Assembly: GCA_021442155.1 (NCBI GenBank)
Contig: CM038215.1
Location: 211,910,982-211,974,981, forward strand
Source: Cymbidium sinense
Taxonomy: Eukaryota; Streptophyta; Magnoliopsida; Asparagales; Orchidaceae
Reading direction: 5' to 3'
Length of the DNA stretch: 64,000 bases
In this document: piece after piece, positions 37,173-48,480 of the stretch
Layout: each line of letters begins with the position of its first letter
Position numbering within the stretch: position 1 is the stretch's first letter
The notes under the pieces: generated by a model
The model's database searches: none
Seen by the model: the letters and a program-made list of their open reading frames with translations, nothing else
What the model was told of the DNA's origin: nothing
Program-made: the position numbers and the translations under genes

Positions 37173-37374
37173 TGTTGACCTCACTTTTGGAGTGAGGTTG
37201 ACTACCCATTCCTTAGTCCTAAGATCCATCTAGGCACTAAGTCATTCCTAGTTCTAAGTCACTCTTAGTGATTTGGAAAACACCAATCCCAAGCCTAGAG
37301 TCTTATAGGTCCATTCCTAAGGTTAGGCTTGACTTAGGATAGGTAGGACCCCACCTACCCTAAACCCAATCAAA

Positions 37375-38745
37375 CCCCATATAAAACCAATCTCTCAAAC
37401 CCAAACCAAATTACAAACTAAAATCAACAAATACCAATTTATCCTATGATCAATGTGACTTATTATGGTTTAATTTAGTTAAGTGATCAAGTTGACCTAA
37501 CTTATCCCATTTTGGCTCAAAAGGTCGAAACCCAGAATCAACCTCAATCCAATTGAAATCCAACTCATCCAAACTCATTTTGAATCTTAATTAAGCTTGA
37601 TTGAACCTTGACTTCAATCCAATTCAACCAAACTAAGCTAAGTTTACCCTTAAACCCAAATTGACCATTTGAACTCTATTAGGCCAAAACCCAATTCAAT
37701 TTAACTCAAGACAAATTGACTTAAACCAAGCCTCATGATTATTCATAACATCTAATATAATATTTCAATTTACTCCAACCCATCCAATCAAGACAATTGG
37801 TTCATTTGACCCAAGTTAACTCATTTGGCCCAAAGGGATCAAATGAGTCAAAGTTCAATTTAGCTCAAATTGATTGCAACCAAGGCCATCAAGCAATTCT
37901 AAATTCACATTAAAAACCTTTCAACATTAACTTGGCCTTAATTGAACTCAATCAATCTATTTAGTTCACTTGACCCAATTGGACCTAAAGGATCAAATTG
38001 GTTCAAACTTCAATCCAACTCAAATTGGACCAAATCAATCCACCCCCTTCCAAAGTAATCATTGATCGTCATTGACCATCTAATTGCAATCAATTGAACC
38101 TAACCAAATCAATTTGACCATTTGACCCATATTCACCTAAATTGATCTAAAGGACCAAATTGAATTAAACCTTATTCCAATTCAAATTGATTGCAACCAA
38201 TGCCTCCAACCAATCTTGAATTGATTATTGAACACTCTTAAATCAGCAATTGTATTCAATTTCATCATACTAACCCAATTGACCCATTTAACCCTTTGAC
38301 CTAAAGGGTAAAACTGAGCCAAAACCTATTCTAACCCAAATGAATTCAAACCAACACCTACAATCATTTTTAAATGACCAATCAAACATAAGCAACCCTT
38401 CATTCAACTCAATCTGACCAAATTAGTCAACTTAACCCATTTAGCCCAAATGAACCCATATGAACCAAACTAAATTCCACTTCAAATTAGATCAAACTAA
38501 TTACACTAATGCATTTCAAATGATCAATTGAACATAATCCAAGTGCCCTCTTGACCCAATTTGGCCATTTGGTCAACTAAACTCATTTGAACCCAAATTG
38601 ACCTATATGGATCAAATTGAGCCAAATCTAATCAAACCAAGACCAAACCCAATCAAACTTGACATGACTTGCTTAAGTCCCCATTGACTTGCCCAAGTGG
38701 ATCCAACCTATGTTGAACCTAGTTACATCCAAACCAAGTGAACCA
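37375..38745 (+). repeat. Word-repeat domain of LTR copy B
   Basis: About 1.4 kb of shuffled words AATTGACC, CCAAATTG, CAATTGAACC, AACCCAATT and TTTGACCC. Almost G-free on the plus strand. No fixed period. Confidence 0.85.
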
Positions 38746-40529
38746 AGGGTTTCAAATAAAATAAGAACTTAAAATAAGAAGGTCTAGCACCTTCCTTTGC
38801 CTTAAGCACCCCCATGCTGACCAGACTTAGCCCAAAGCTATTAGGTTAAACCATTGACTAAGGTGAGGTCCTACTCATTGTCCACATCACCACTAGCCAC
38901 CAAACTTTACCAAACTAGAGAACCTCTACCTCATCAGTCTCATGCCATTTCTAGCCACCCTCATTGGCTGGCTAATTATCATAACCTGAACTAACTTCTT
39001 TGGTTGGTTCACATGGGAGGAGGGTATACACCTCCTCCCCTATTCAAACTTTACAAACATGTTTAGTTGAGTCTCACCATCAATCCCTAAGCTTCCCACA
39101 AGATATTCAAACACTCCATCGAGACCAAGCTTCACCTCTACTCTAATGCCCTCATCATCCAACTTCACCAAAACTCCACTAAACCCAAATTAATTCTCCC
39201 CACACGTCTCCCTTACTTTGGCGAATCAAAATAAATTGAGAAGCACTCGATTCAAACTCGAAAGGCACTCTAAGACCAACTTGTGAGCTTCACAATGATG
39301 TTTGGTCCAGAGGACAACCAAAGAGGAGGTAGCTCATGATCTTCTTAGCAAGGATTTACCTCTTCAAGGTGAAACTACCTCAGTTGATGAGTCACCAATA
39401 TTTAGCTCCAACAAGATAATTTCTAGCTAATCTAGAAAACCAAAAGATTTTTGGTCTTATGAATTTCATTAGGATCCACTTAAAAATCCTCCCTGGTCAT
39501 TTTGGAGTTGAATTCACCATCGAACAAGCTCCTTAGCTCAGATCGGGCGGTGAAAGGCAGATGGTGTCCATCTCTCACCACAAGTAGATGACGGATCATC
39601 AGTCATCTATTCCACGTGATTCAAATGGATGACCATGATTAATCACGTTAAATTAAATTTGATTTAATCCTTTGAAATCACAAGATTAATATCCGAGTCA
39701 ACAACCATATCATATGATTTAAGTAGCCAATCCCATGGTGCCATGTGGAAAGCACTGCCGCATCAACGGTCAGCGGTGTATGTAAATGGATTAATTAGGG
39801 ATTAAAATGTGCTTAAATTAGCCAAAACTTTAAAAAATCATAACTAATTATAGAAAATTTTTAAAAATGTAAATAAACTCATTTGGAAAGCATAGACAGA
39901 GGAGAATTAGGGAAAAATAAAATCCTCAAAATTTATCCAATGAATAATGATTAATTAAAGTTTAAAATTTTACTAATTATCTTAATTAAGCTTTAATTAC
40001 TTGGCTAATTAACTTTGAAATTTTGTGATCAATCCTTGGGATGTCCTCTACCTCTTATAATTTTTTAGATTATTTGCTAAGTGGATTAGAAAATAAACTT
40101 TTTCAAATCCTAATTGCTCAATTTATGCATTTATTATTATTAAAACTTGGAAAATTATAAATTAATTAAAGAAGATCAAAATTATTAAAATAGTAAGAAT
40201 GATAAAAAAAAGATAATAAGACCCATAGTTCTAATTATTCCTTAAAATCATTCTTAAGGATGCTTAATTAATTAACCAAATCATCTAATTAACTTAAGAT
40301 TTCGAAAAATTGAAATAATTAGTTTGATTGACCAAAAATCTTATTCAAAACCCTTTATGTGCTTAGCTAACATAAAGGTCCTTCAACAAAATTAAGATCT
40401 TCTATTAGTGTGGAGAATTTTGAGTGTAATTGATTAATTAAGATTTGGTCTTTTTAATTTAATCAATCCTTAATCATGAGCCTAATTACATTAGAATTCA
40501 TAAGCATTGCTAATTTTATGTTTGATCAT

Positions 40530-40575
40530 TTTCTTTTCTTTTTTTTTCTTTCTTTTCTTTCTTTTTTTTTTCATC
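40530..40575. repeat. CT-rich (TTTC)n tract
   Basis: Imperfect TTTC repeat inside LTR copy B, not seen at the same place in copies A and C. Confidence 0.7.
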
Positions 40576-42665
40576 ATGATTCATAGGCTCATGCTTAAGA
40601 ATTTATTAAGTTAAGAATCTATTTTGGGAGTTTTAATGATTAAGTAATTAATTAGAAGTTAATCAAACCATAAAAATTACTTAAGTTTATCTTAAACTAA
40701 TTAATGAACAAGGTGGGGTAAGGATAAGCCTGATGGTTTAAATATCTCTTTTAGGTTTAAATAGCTCAAGAATCCTAAGACCAAAGCTTAATAAATTTGA
40801 TAAATTTAGAGTATTCATGTTAATGTAAGAGTCCTTAAGAGTCAATAAACCCAAGTGTGATATTTGCTGAAGATCCACTTATTTTATTTAGCTAGTTTTA
40901 AACCTTCATGTCTCATGTGCATGAGCATTCATGTCTGTGAAATGAAATCACATAAGAAATTATATCAAATGCATGTATTTTGAAAAAAAATAGTGGGGTG
41001 ATTATCATTAGTAAATCTTAAATTATTTTCTCTAAATGAAATCATATAATAATTTTGTAGCATTTGCATGCATTTGAAATAAATAGTGTAATTATTATCA
41101 CTAGTAAATTTTAAATTATTTTCAAATTAATCAAAAGATAATCAATATTTTAAATATAAATGAATATAAATCATTAAAATGTTGACTTTAATTTTCCACA
41201 TGAAGGAATCATAAGTCAAAAAGGTATATAGTTTGTACATCTAAAACATGAGACTTCAAGTACTTCAAAGAAGGTCTTTGATTGTCTCATTTTCTTAGTT
41301 TAACAATGGCACGTACTTTGAGATTTATGATGTGTTATGTGATGGAAAAATTAATTTTATTAATTAAATTAAAAAATGATATGATTCCATCTTTATGCTT
41401 GCATATGTGTGTATGTATGTATGAATTAACAAGTATATAGTCTACACATTCTGAAACTTAAGACTTTAAGTAGTCCCAAGGAGCTCTCTAATTATTTAAC
41501 TTCCTTGGTTTAACATTGGCAAGTACTTGTAAATATTCATTATATCCATGTATGTGTGTAAGCATAAGGCTAAAAAAATATAAAATAAAAAAAGAAATCA
41601 TCTCTTCTCCAAAAGGTTCATGCTTCATGTAATTCCAACCTATACTAAATAATCAATAATTGAATTTATATCCATTCATACATGTATTAAGCATAATATA
41701 ATTTGATAGATTCTATACATACATTAAATGAATATCAAAAATAAGGATATCATTTCACAAAAAAATAATTTTACCATGGGTGCATTAATCTTAAGTGGAC
41801 TTATACTATTTAATATGAATCCTTTAAGCCAATTCCAAACATAAATAAAAATGAGAAAATTAAAAGTTATAAAATTTACCATTTAGATCCAACTAAAGCT
41901 AGGGATGGAGGGAAGTTCACCCTTTCTTCCTTATGTTTACAATCCTAAATCTTAAAAATAAAATGTAGAAATGAAATTCAAATTTAACATTTATCCTAAA
42001 ACATTAATCATATAAAGTGTAATCACCCTTAACAAAGAATTTAAAGATTCAATATTAAAAAATTCATAATTCTAAAGGCTAATAAAGACATACCACACCA
42101 AGCCTTGCACACACTTTAGAATGCTAAGTCACTAATCTTAGTCTTAAGTTAGGACGTTGATGATGATATTTTATTCTATGATATACTACTTTAGATTGGA
42201 TGTTAGGATTATTTATGCATAGTCTAGATGTTAAGGCAATATTAGACTAATGATATTTTTGAAGGGGATTGTGCTTAAGGGGCCACTGTAATAATAATAA
42301 AAATTATGAATTCCTCTTGCTTGTCGGTGTCGTTTAAATTCCCAAGCATAATCCATTAGGATAGGTAGGCTTGGTGACCCAAGGTAGAGTGCTAAGTCCA
42401 AATGTATGAAATATAACTACTTGGTTTGAATGTATGTTAACCTAACATATGTTTTGTGGGTGTAATTTGAATTAGTGTTCTATAGAAATGTAATTTTTGT
42501 ACTAGAATTATGATTAGAGCTATGGGATTTAGGATGAGTAGAGGCTAAAAGGCATAATAGGATGCCCTATGAAGCCTGGAGTGTTCCAACCCAAGAAAAA
42601 AAGATGAAGAAGAATTGAAGACCACATAGATTTATTTTCATTTGTAGATTAATTTTAATATAGAT

Positions 42666-42674
42666 TATATAAAG
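42666..42674 (+). promoter_or_regulatory. TATA box of LTR copy B
   Basis: TATATAAAG followed directly by an inverted repeat GGTAG...CTACC, the same module as in copies A and C. Confidence 0.65.
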
Positions 42675-44167
42675 GTAGAGCTTGGCTACCACCCATCATT
42701 TTCTTTTCTCAAGATGGTCTACCGCATCCATCCTTTATTCATTCAATTGATGACATTTAGTTATTGTATTTATTTTATTGTCAATAAAAATGATATGTTT
42801 TCATAAGTTTCTTAAAGATTGATTACTTGATGTGTGTCGGATACGACAGGCTATTTGGGAAAAATTAATTCTTTTGCCCCAACTTAACAACTTTAACTAA
42901 AATTTAAGCAATTCATAACCTCATTTGGAAGCCTAAGATTCTAATCAAGAAAATAAAAAGATTTAGTAACCCCTTAGCTATATGTTTGTATGTTTTAACA
43001 TCATGCATGCATATTATTTCACTCTTGTAAATAAGGGGTCTCCATTCTTGCATAATAAGAGACAAGCTTGACCTGTGAGAGCAATCTCTTATAGTAGAGA
43101 ATATCATTTCCCATTGGTTTAGCCTATCATCCAAGTGCATCATGCATTTAGGCATAACTTCTCCCAAGCCTTAGTCCAAAATTTAATGAATAAAAAATTG
43201 AAATAAGAAGTATAAATTTTGTCGCATTAGTCTAAATCATTATTTTCATACCCAATATGATCTAATCTATTAGGGAGTGAGTTTAGGACTCTAGATTCTT
43301 TCCTAATAAATAATAGCCTAACCATATTGCACTTATATAAATATATCCTACAAGATTTTAAATCATAAGTGATGTTAGCTAGTAGCCACTCCATGGTTGT
43401 AAGTCCAAAAGAGTTCAGGTGAGTTCACTCTCTCTAGTGGAAGTGAACTGGCATATCCCATTTTTTTAATGGAATTAGATCAAGCTCTTAGATTAAGCTA
43501 GAACACTTTAGTCATAGATTTAGAGGCCCCTTGATTCTCTTTTTCTATGAGCATAAGTCCTTACCTCATAGGCATTTCCATGATCTTGTGTTGTTGGAAT
43601 CTGAGTCCTAGCATTTTAATAAAAATATCAACTCAAAATAATTTTATTTTGATTTTTTTAATATATAAAGCCTCACTGTAGGGTAGATTGAAGCATTCAC
43701 TAGATTTCTAATATCTTAAATGCTTACTAGTTATCCTCTTTTGGAGTCCATACAGAAGTCTTCTCATTTAGGCCTTCCTACTTGATTTTCAATAATTTGC
43801 AATAATTTGATCACCAATCTTTGAAATCTTTGGAGACAATAGTTGACTACTTTAATCAAGAGTATTCTTAAAAAATTCTCATTTCTTGGGATGTTATTAA
43901 TTGTGGAGGCTTGCCTCCATAGAGAATTAAAGAACCCTGCTTAAAATAAACTTTATTTTACTTCATCCATAAAGTAGGAGAAAGATCTCAAATATATGTA
44001 GCCCCATCGGCCTTAGAGTCCTTACTAGGTGATTGAGTCCATTGTATGGTGACATTACTATCTATCAAGATGGTATATCATTCATCAATATCGTGTTCAA
44101 TCACTTCAATAAGTACCCCATAAGATTTACGTGGTGTCCCTACAATCATCCAAATAGAAACACTATA

Positions 44168-44172
44168 GGAAG
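44168..44172. repeat. Target-site duplication GGAAG (right) of solo LTR B
   Basis: Matches 37,168-37,172. Confidence 0.85.
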
Positions 44173-45000
44173 CATCTAGTATTTAAATTGAACACCAACA
44201 TTAGAGTTTCTTTTAATAGTTTGGAAGAATGTCTCAGGAGTTGGAAATACCCCTTCATCAGGTTATGCCACAAATCTTAAGACATTCATCCCTCTTCTAA
44301 CCTACTAATTCATTTGAAGAAATGGAGCCAAAAATCAAAATAAGAAGATCACTCTTATGGAAGTCATTATCTACATCATTAACTATATATCTAAAGCTAT
44401 CAAGTTTGGATGCATCAACTTGGCTTGGGTTTTCCATCTAATAAGCTCATATCTAAAGAGTCACCTATGTTTACAACCCATCAAACTGACTTGGAAACAA
44501 TTCACTGGTTCAAGCCAAATAGTGGGAATATTAAAGAGAACATTGATGGTTGTTTCAAACTACTAACTGCGATAGATTTTGGGGTTATTTTATGACTCGT
44601 TTAAGCATTACATATTATTCTACTCATCTCCTACCATGTGTCCTTGGCCATTCATTTTGAACTTCTTGCATGAAGCAGCTCTCTTTTATTAGTTTTAAGA
44701 CTTCAAAATGGGATTGAATTAGACTCTAAACTTTTGATTAAAATTATAATAAAAGGCAACAAGGAACATTGGTGTGCATGACTATCTGCTAAAGTAAATC
44801 AAAAACCTTCTACTATTTAGGTAAGTTTCCTTTGACCATATTTATCATGAAGGAAATCAACTAGTTGACTATCTAGCATAACTAGGCACATCGTTGAGCA
44901 TGTGCTTATTTCATCCAGCTCAAATCTTTATTTAAAATGTTTATTACATAGTGATGTTTTGAAATCTCCATATATTAGAGGATTGTATCCAAACTAAGAG
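44173..45000 (+). pseudogene. L1-type LINE, RNase H domain (3' part of the split element)
   Basis: Continuation of the LINE interrupted at 37,172. After a linker (VSFNSLEECLRSWK near 44,205-44,250), an RNase H-like domain follows: WFKPNSG near 44,510, IKENIDGC at 44,533, and much later FDHIYHEGNQLVDYLA near 44,833-44,880. The last matches the conserved HVYREGNQ.AD.LA block at the C terminus of plant LINE RNase H. Several stops and a shortened middle show decay. The zinc-binding part to the left and the RNase H to the right are in the same orientation and in the order expected for one element. Confidence 0.75.
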
Positions 45001-45690
45001 ACTCTATATTTGTATTCTCCCTATTTTTATTATAATGGAATCATTTTTGCTTAAAAAAGTATCCTTAAGATAAAGTAGGCATGGAAAGGCAATCATATAT
45101 ACCAAAACATTAGAATGAGTGACAACTTGAAAACCCAAATTACAATGGGAACTATGTAAATCATTAACTCTTTCTAAAATAAAGAAGAAATATTTTATCA
45201 AGGTTAATAAAAACCCTTAAATTTTTTAGGCATGGAGTTATAAGAATAAAGAGTTATAGAAGACATAGAAGTCCTAGCTCTTGCTAACCCATTTATAGAA
45301 TAATTAACTTATCTAAAAATTTGCTTAAGACTATATTTAGTTTGGTCAAGCAAGAGTCTAATTTTTCATAGAAATAAAAAAATATTTGCATTACCCTTGT
45401 CCTTATTACAAATTATAATAATGAGAAGAATAGCATTAGTTTCAAACCATATTTTAGTAAAATCACTATTACGGCATAGTTCAAAAGTATAATTAAATGC
45501 ATTTGATTCCACACAGGCTATGCAAATAGGTAATTGACTAGCAAAGGAAGTATAAAAGTTCACATGAGTATCTCTCATGATGCCACCAAAATAAGAAGAA
45601 ATAGTATTAGATAATCCATCAGTATTAGCTAATCCATCAATATTAACTTTAATAAAGCCATCAAATATAATAAAAAAAATTAATTTTGAC
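45001..45690 (-). pseudogene. Second LINE RNase H domain, opposite strand
   Basis: Minus strand, starting at about 45,680 with FDGFIKVNIDGLAN, then YFGGIMRDTHVNFYTSFAS, ELCRNSDFTKIWFETNAI near 45,480-45,430, and a degraded tail down to about 45,010. This is the RNase H domain of another plant LINE. Its end faces the end of the plus-strand RNase H, so the two are tail to tail. Confidence 0.75.
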
Positions 45691-45699
45691 TATCTTTTG

Positions 45700-46555
45700 A
45701 GTTGATTTAAGTCACCCAATGACATTCACTCAGTAGTTAGCCCTAGGTCGGGTTAACATGTTACCTTGCCAACGTGTCACCCTAGTGATCTTTTATAGTG
45801 GAAGATGTGAGTCCCCGCACTTTCTTACCTGAATTGACTGCTGCAAACCAAATGGCAACCCCTTCAGTTGGATAGTCCTACTATGTGGTTGGTAGACTAC
45901 CCTTTTGGATTGGTAAATCTGAGCTAGGTCAAGGCCGTCATGGCCCTTACTAAGTGTGGTCTATCACAAACTGACAGGGTCCATCTCAAAATTCAAAACT
46001 TAAAATCTGAAATAAATTCAACCCACCTCCCCAGTGGAGTCAAACTAAACAAACAAAATTAATCCAATCAACCTCTCTAGTGGAGTCAAACCAAATTAAA
46101 CAAATCAAATCAATCCATTTCTCCTCAGTGAGATACAAATCTTTCCAACTCTCCTAGTGGAATCAATTCAATCCAACCTGAACTTACTCCCCTATGAGAG
46201 TTCACATTTTCATCCCTGGAGCACCAAATCATAAATCAACAAATCAAATCAAATTTCTCCCCACCGAGATGCAAATCAAATCAAACCTCTCATCCCCCAG
46301 TGGATGACTTGAACCTGCTCCCTTAATGGAAGGTTCACATACTTAATCCTTAGTGGATTCCTCCTTCACTCTTTTATGTTGATTGACATGAGTAGAGTCA
46401 CATTGCACTAAGCTCTTAATTCCTTCTATACCACTGGTTTGGGAGTAGATCATTTTTGTTAGTGCTTGTGATCATTCGACGTTGTTGATCATCTCGATCA
46501 ACACCAATACATGCGGTGTATCTCGTCAGTCACACCACACCTATTGGGCGCCATT
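45700..46555 (+). repeat. Non-coding segment with spaced AGTGGAGTC motifs, possibly the 3' UTR of an Ogre element
   Basis: From about 46,025 to 46,360 the motif CTCC(C)CAGTGGAGTCAAA or variants (CTCTCTAGTGGAGTC, CTCCTCAGTGAGATAC, CTCCTAGTGGAATC, CCCCAGTGGATGAC, CCTTAGTGGATTCC) recurs about every 40-60 bases with CAAATCAAATCAA spacers. The last bases before LTR C are TTGGGCGCCATT. A tandem-repeat 3' UTR ending next to an LTR start is known in Ogre-like elements, so this may belong to a neighbouring copy. It could also be unrelated target DNA. Confidence 0.5.
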
Positions 46556-46779
46556 TGTTGACCTCACTTTTGGGGTGAGCTCTCAACTTCATCATCTTAG
46601 ACATATGACTCCTCTTAAAGATTAAGAGTTTCTTAGTCTTAAGATACATCTAGCGATTAGGTGAACACTTAGCCTAACCCTAAAGACTTAGAAGAGTTAG
46701 CCATAGGAATAAATTAAGCCTTAGGGGAATTAGAAAAACTTGTACCCTATAGCTTGAACCAAATCCTTACTTCCTTCTT

Positions 46780-48480
46780 TTAAGTCAAACTTCCAATTCA
46801 AATCACTCTCAAATCAAATTAAAATCAACTTCAAATTCAAATCAATTTCAAATAAAATCTTAAATCAATTTTAACTTAATTGATTTTCTCAAATCTTAAA
46901 TAAAATACAAAATCTTTCCTAAGCCATTTTGATTTCATCTTATGGACTTAGCTCAAATCAAATCCAAATCACTTTAAATTCAAAAGATTTTCTCATAACC
47001 CAATTTATATTCTCATTTATATTCATAAATATAGATAAATATAAATTCAAATAACCAAAATTAAATTCAAAGCTCAAATCCAAATCCAACCAAAATCCAA
47101 CTTAAACTCTTTCAAGTCAAATCCTTGAAACCTTTCTAAGCCCTTTGATTCCATCTCATAGACTTAGCCAAATCAAATCCAAATCACTCCAAATTCAAAA
47201 GATTTTCTCATAACCCATTTATATTCTCATTTATATTCACAAATATAAATGAAATATAAATTCAAATGACCAAAACTAAAATCAAAACTCAAGCCCAAAT
47301 CTAACCTAAATCCAACCTATACCCATTCAAGTCAAATTCTTGAACTTAACCAAATCATTCTCAAATCAATTCAAACCTTTGGATTTTCCCTCCAAATAAT
47401 CAATCCTTCAATCACAAACTAAATATAAACATAAACTTCAATCATCAAACCAAAATCAAATTAACCCAAGTCAAACCCATATTCACCCTTTTGACTTGAA
47501 ATTGTCAAATAAATCAAAACCCATTTGACTCCAAATCACTTGCAATTGGATTTATATTTCAATCATAAGTCCATATGTGAGTTCAACCAAACTTGAATCA
47601 AGCCTTGATCAAGCCAATTGACCCACTTAGGCTCACTTAACCCAAAGTGACCTAAAGCACCTTTTTGAGCAAATTCTAATCCTACCCAAATTGGATTGAA
47701 CTAAGCCCATCTAAGCCTCACATTGTGAGCAACAATCATCCTAGGATGATCAATCACTCAAATTGGGTCAAACCAAATCAAACTTAACATTTGACTAAGT
47801 CAACAATTAACCAAAATGAAACCCAAACTAGCTAAAATCTGCCATAGGCCATGATCAATGATTGAACTTGACCAAGTCATCATTTGAGCCAAACCTAGCC
47901 CAATTGGTCACTTGACCCAAGTTGACCCAAGTTGATCTAAAAGTCAAAATAGGTCAAATCTTGATCTAAGCCAAATTAATTGCAACCAATGGGTGAAATT
48001 CATTCTAAATCACTTATTGAACTTGACCAAAGCTTCAATTGGCCAATTAGACTCAACCTAGCCTAATTAACCATGAACCCAACTAAACTTAAAAGGTCAA
48101 ATCAACTTTAAATCAAAACAAACCAAAATTGATTGAAACCAAAGCTTATAGTATATTTCAAATGACCAACCAAGCCTAAACCAACCCATGGCCTAACCCA
48201 ATTGGGTCAAATGGGTCAAATTGTCAACTTGACCCATTTGACCTAAGTGAACTCAAATGAGCCAAAACCAAATGTAAACCAAATTGAAACAAACCAATGC
48301 TACCAAAACACTCCAAATGATCATTTGAACTTGACCTAACTCATGATTTGACCCAATTTGACCAATTGGTCAACTTGATCAAAGTCGACCCTTTTTGACC
48401 TAAATAGGTCAACTTGAGCCAAATCATATCAAATCAACTCCAAATTCCTTAAAATTTGGCCCAACATATTTTTGAAATAT
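46780..48480 (+). repeat. Word-repeat domain of LTR copy C
   Basis: About 1.7 kb of shuffled words such as CAAATCAATT, TTGACCCA, CCAAATTGA and AACTTGACC. Longest of the three domains and G-poor on the plus strand. Confidence 0.85.

Larger units (their letters stand above)
37173..44167 (+). mobile_element. Solo LTR, copy B of the Ogre/TAT LTR family
   Basis: A 6,995-bp unit starting TGTTGACCTCACTTTTGGAG and ending AGAAACACTATA, where the other copies end ACACCACA. It is flanked on both sides by GGAAG, giving a clean 5-bp target-site duplication, and there is no internal region or primer-binding site. It is therefore a solo LTR, left by recombination between the two LTRs of a full element. Block order matches copies A and C. 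It is diverged from them throughout, so they are separate old insertions. It sits inside a LINE ORF. Confidence 0.88.

Noticed and set aside
46540..46560. TGGCGCCC on the minus strand beside LTR C, looking like a primer-binding site for a minus-strand element
   Set aside because: LTR C is followed on the plus strand by a better primer-binding site and plus-strand gag-pol; the match is only eight bases.
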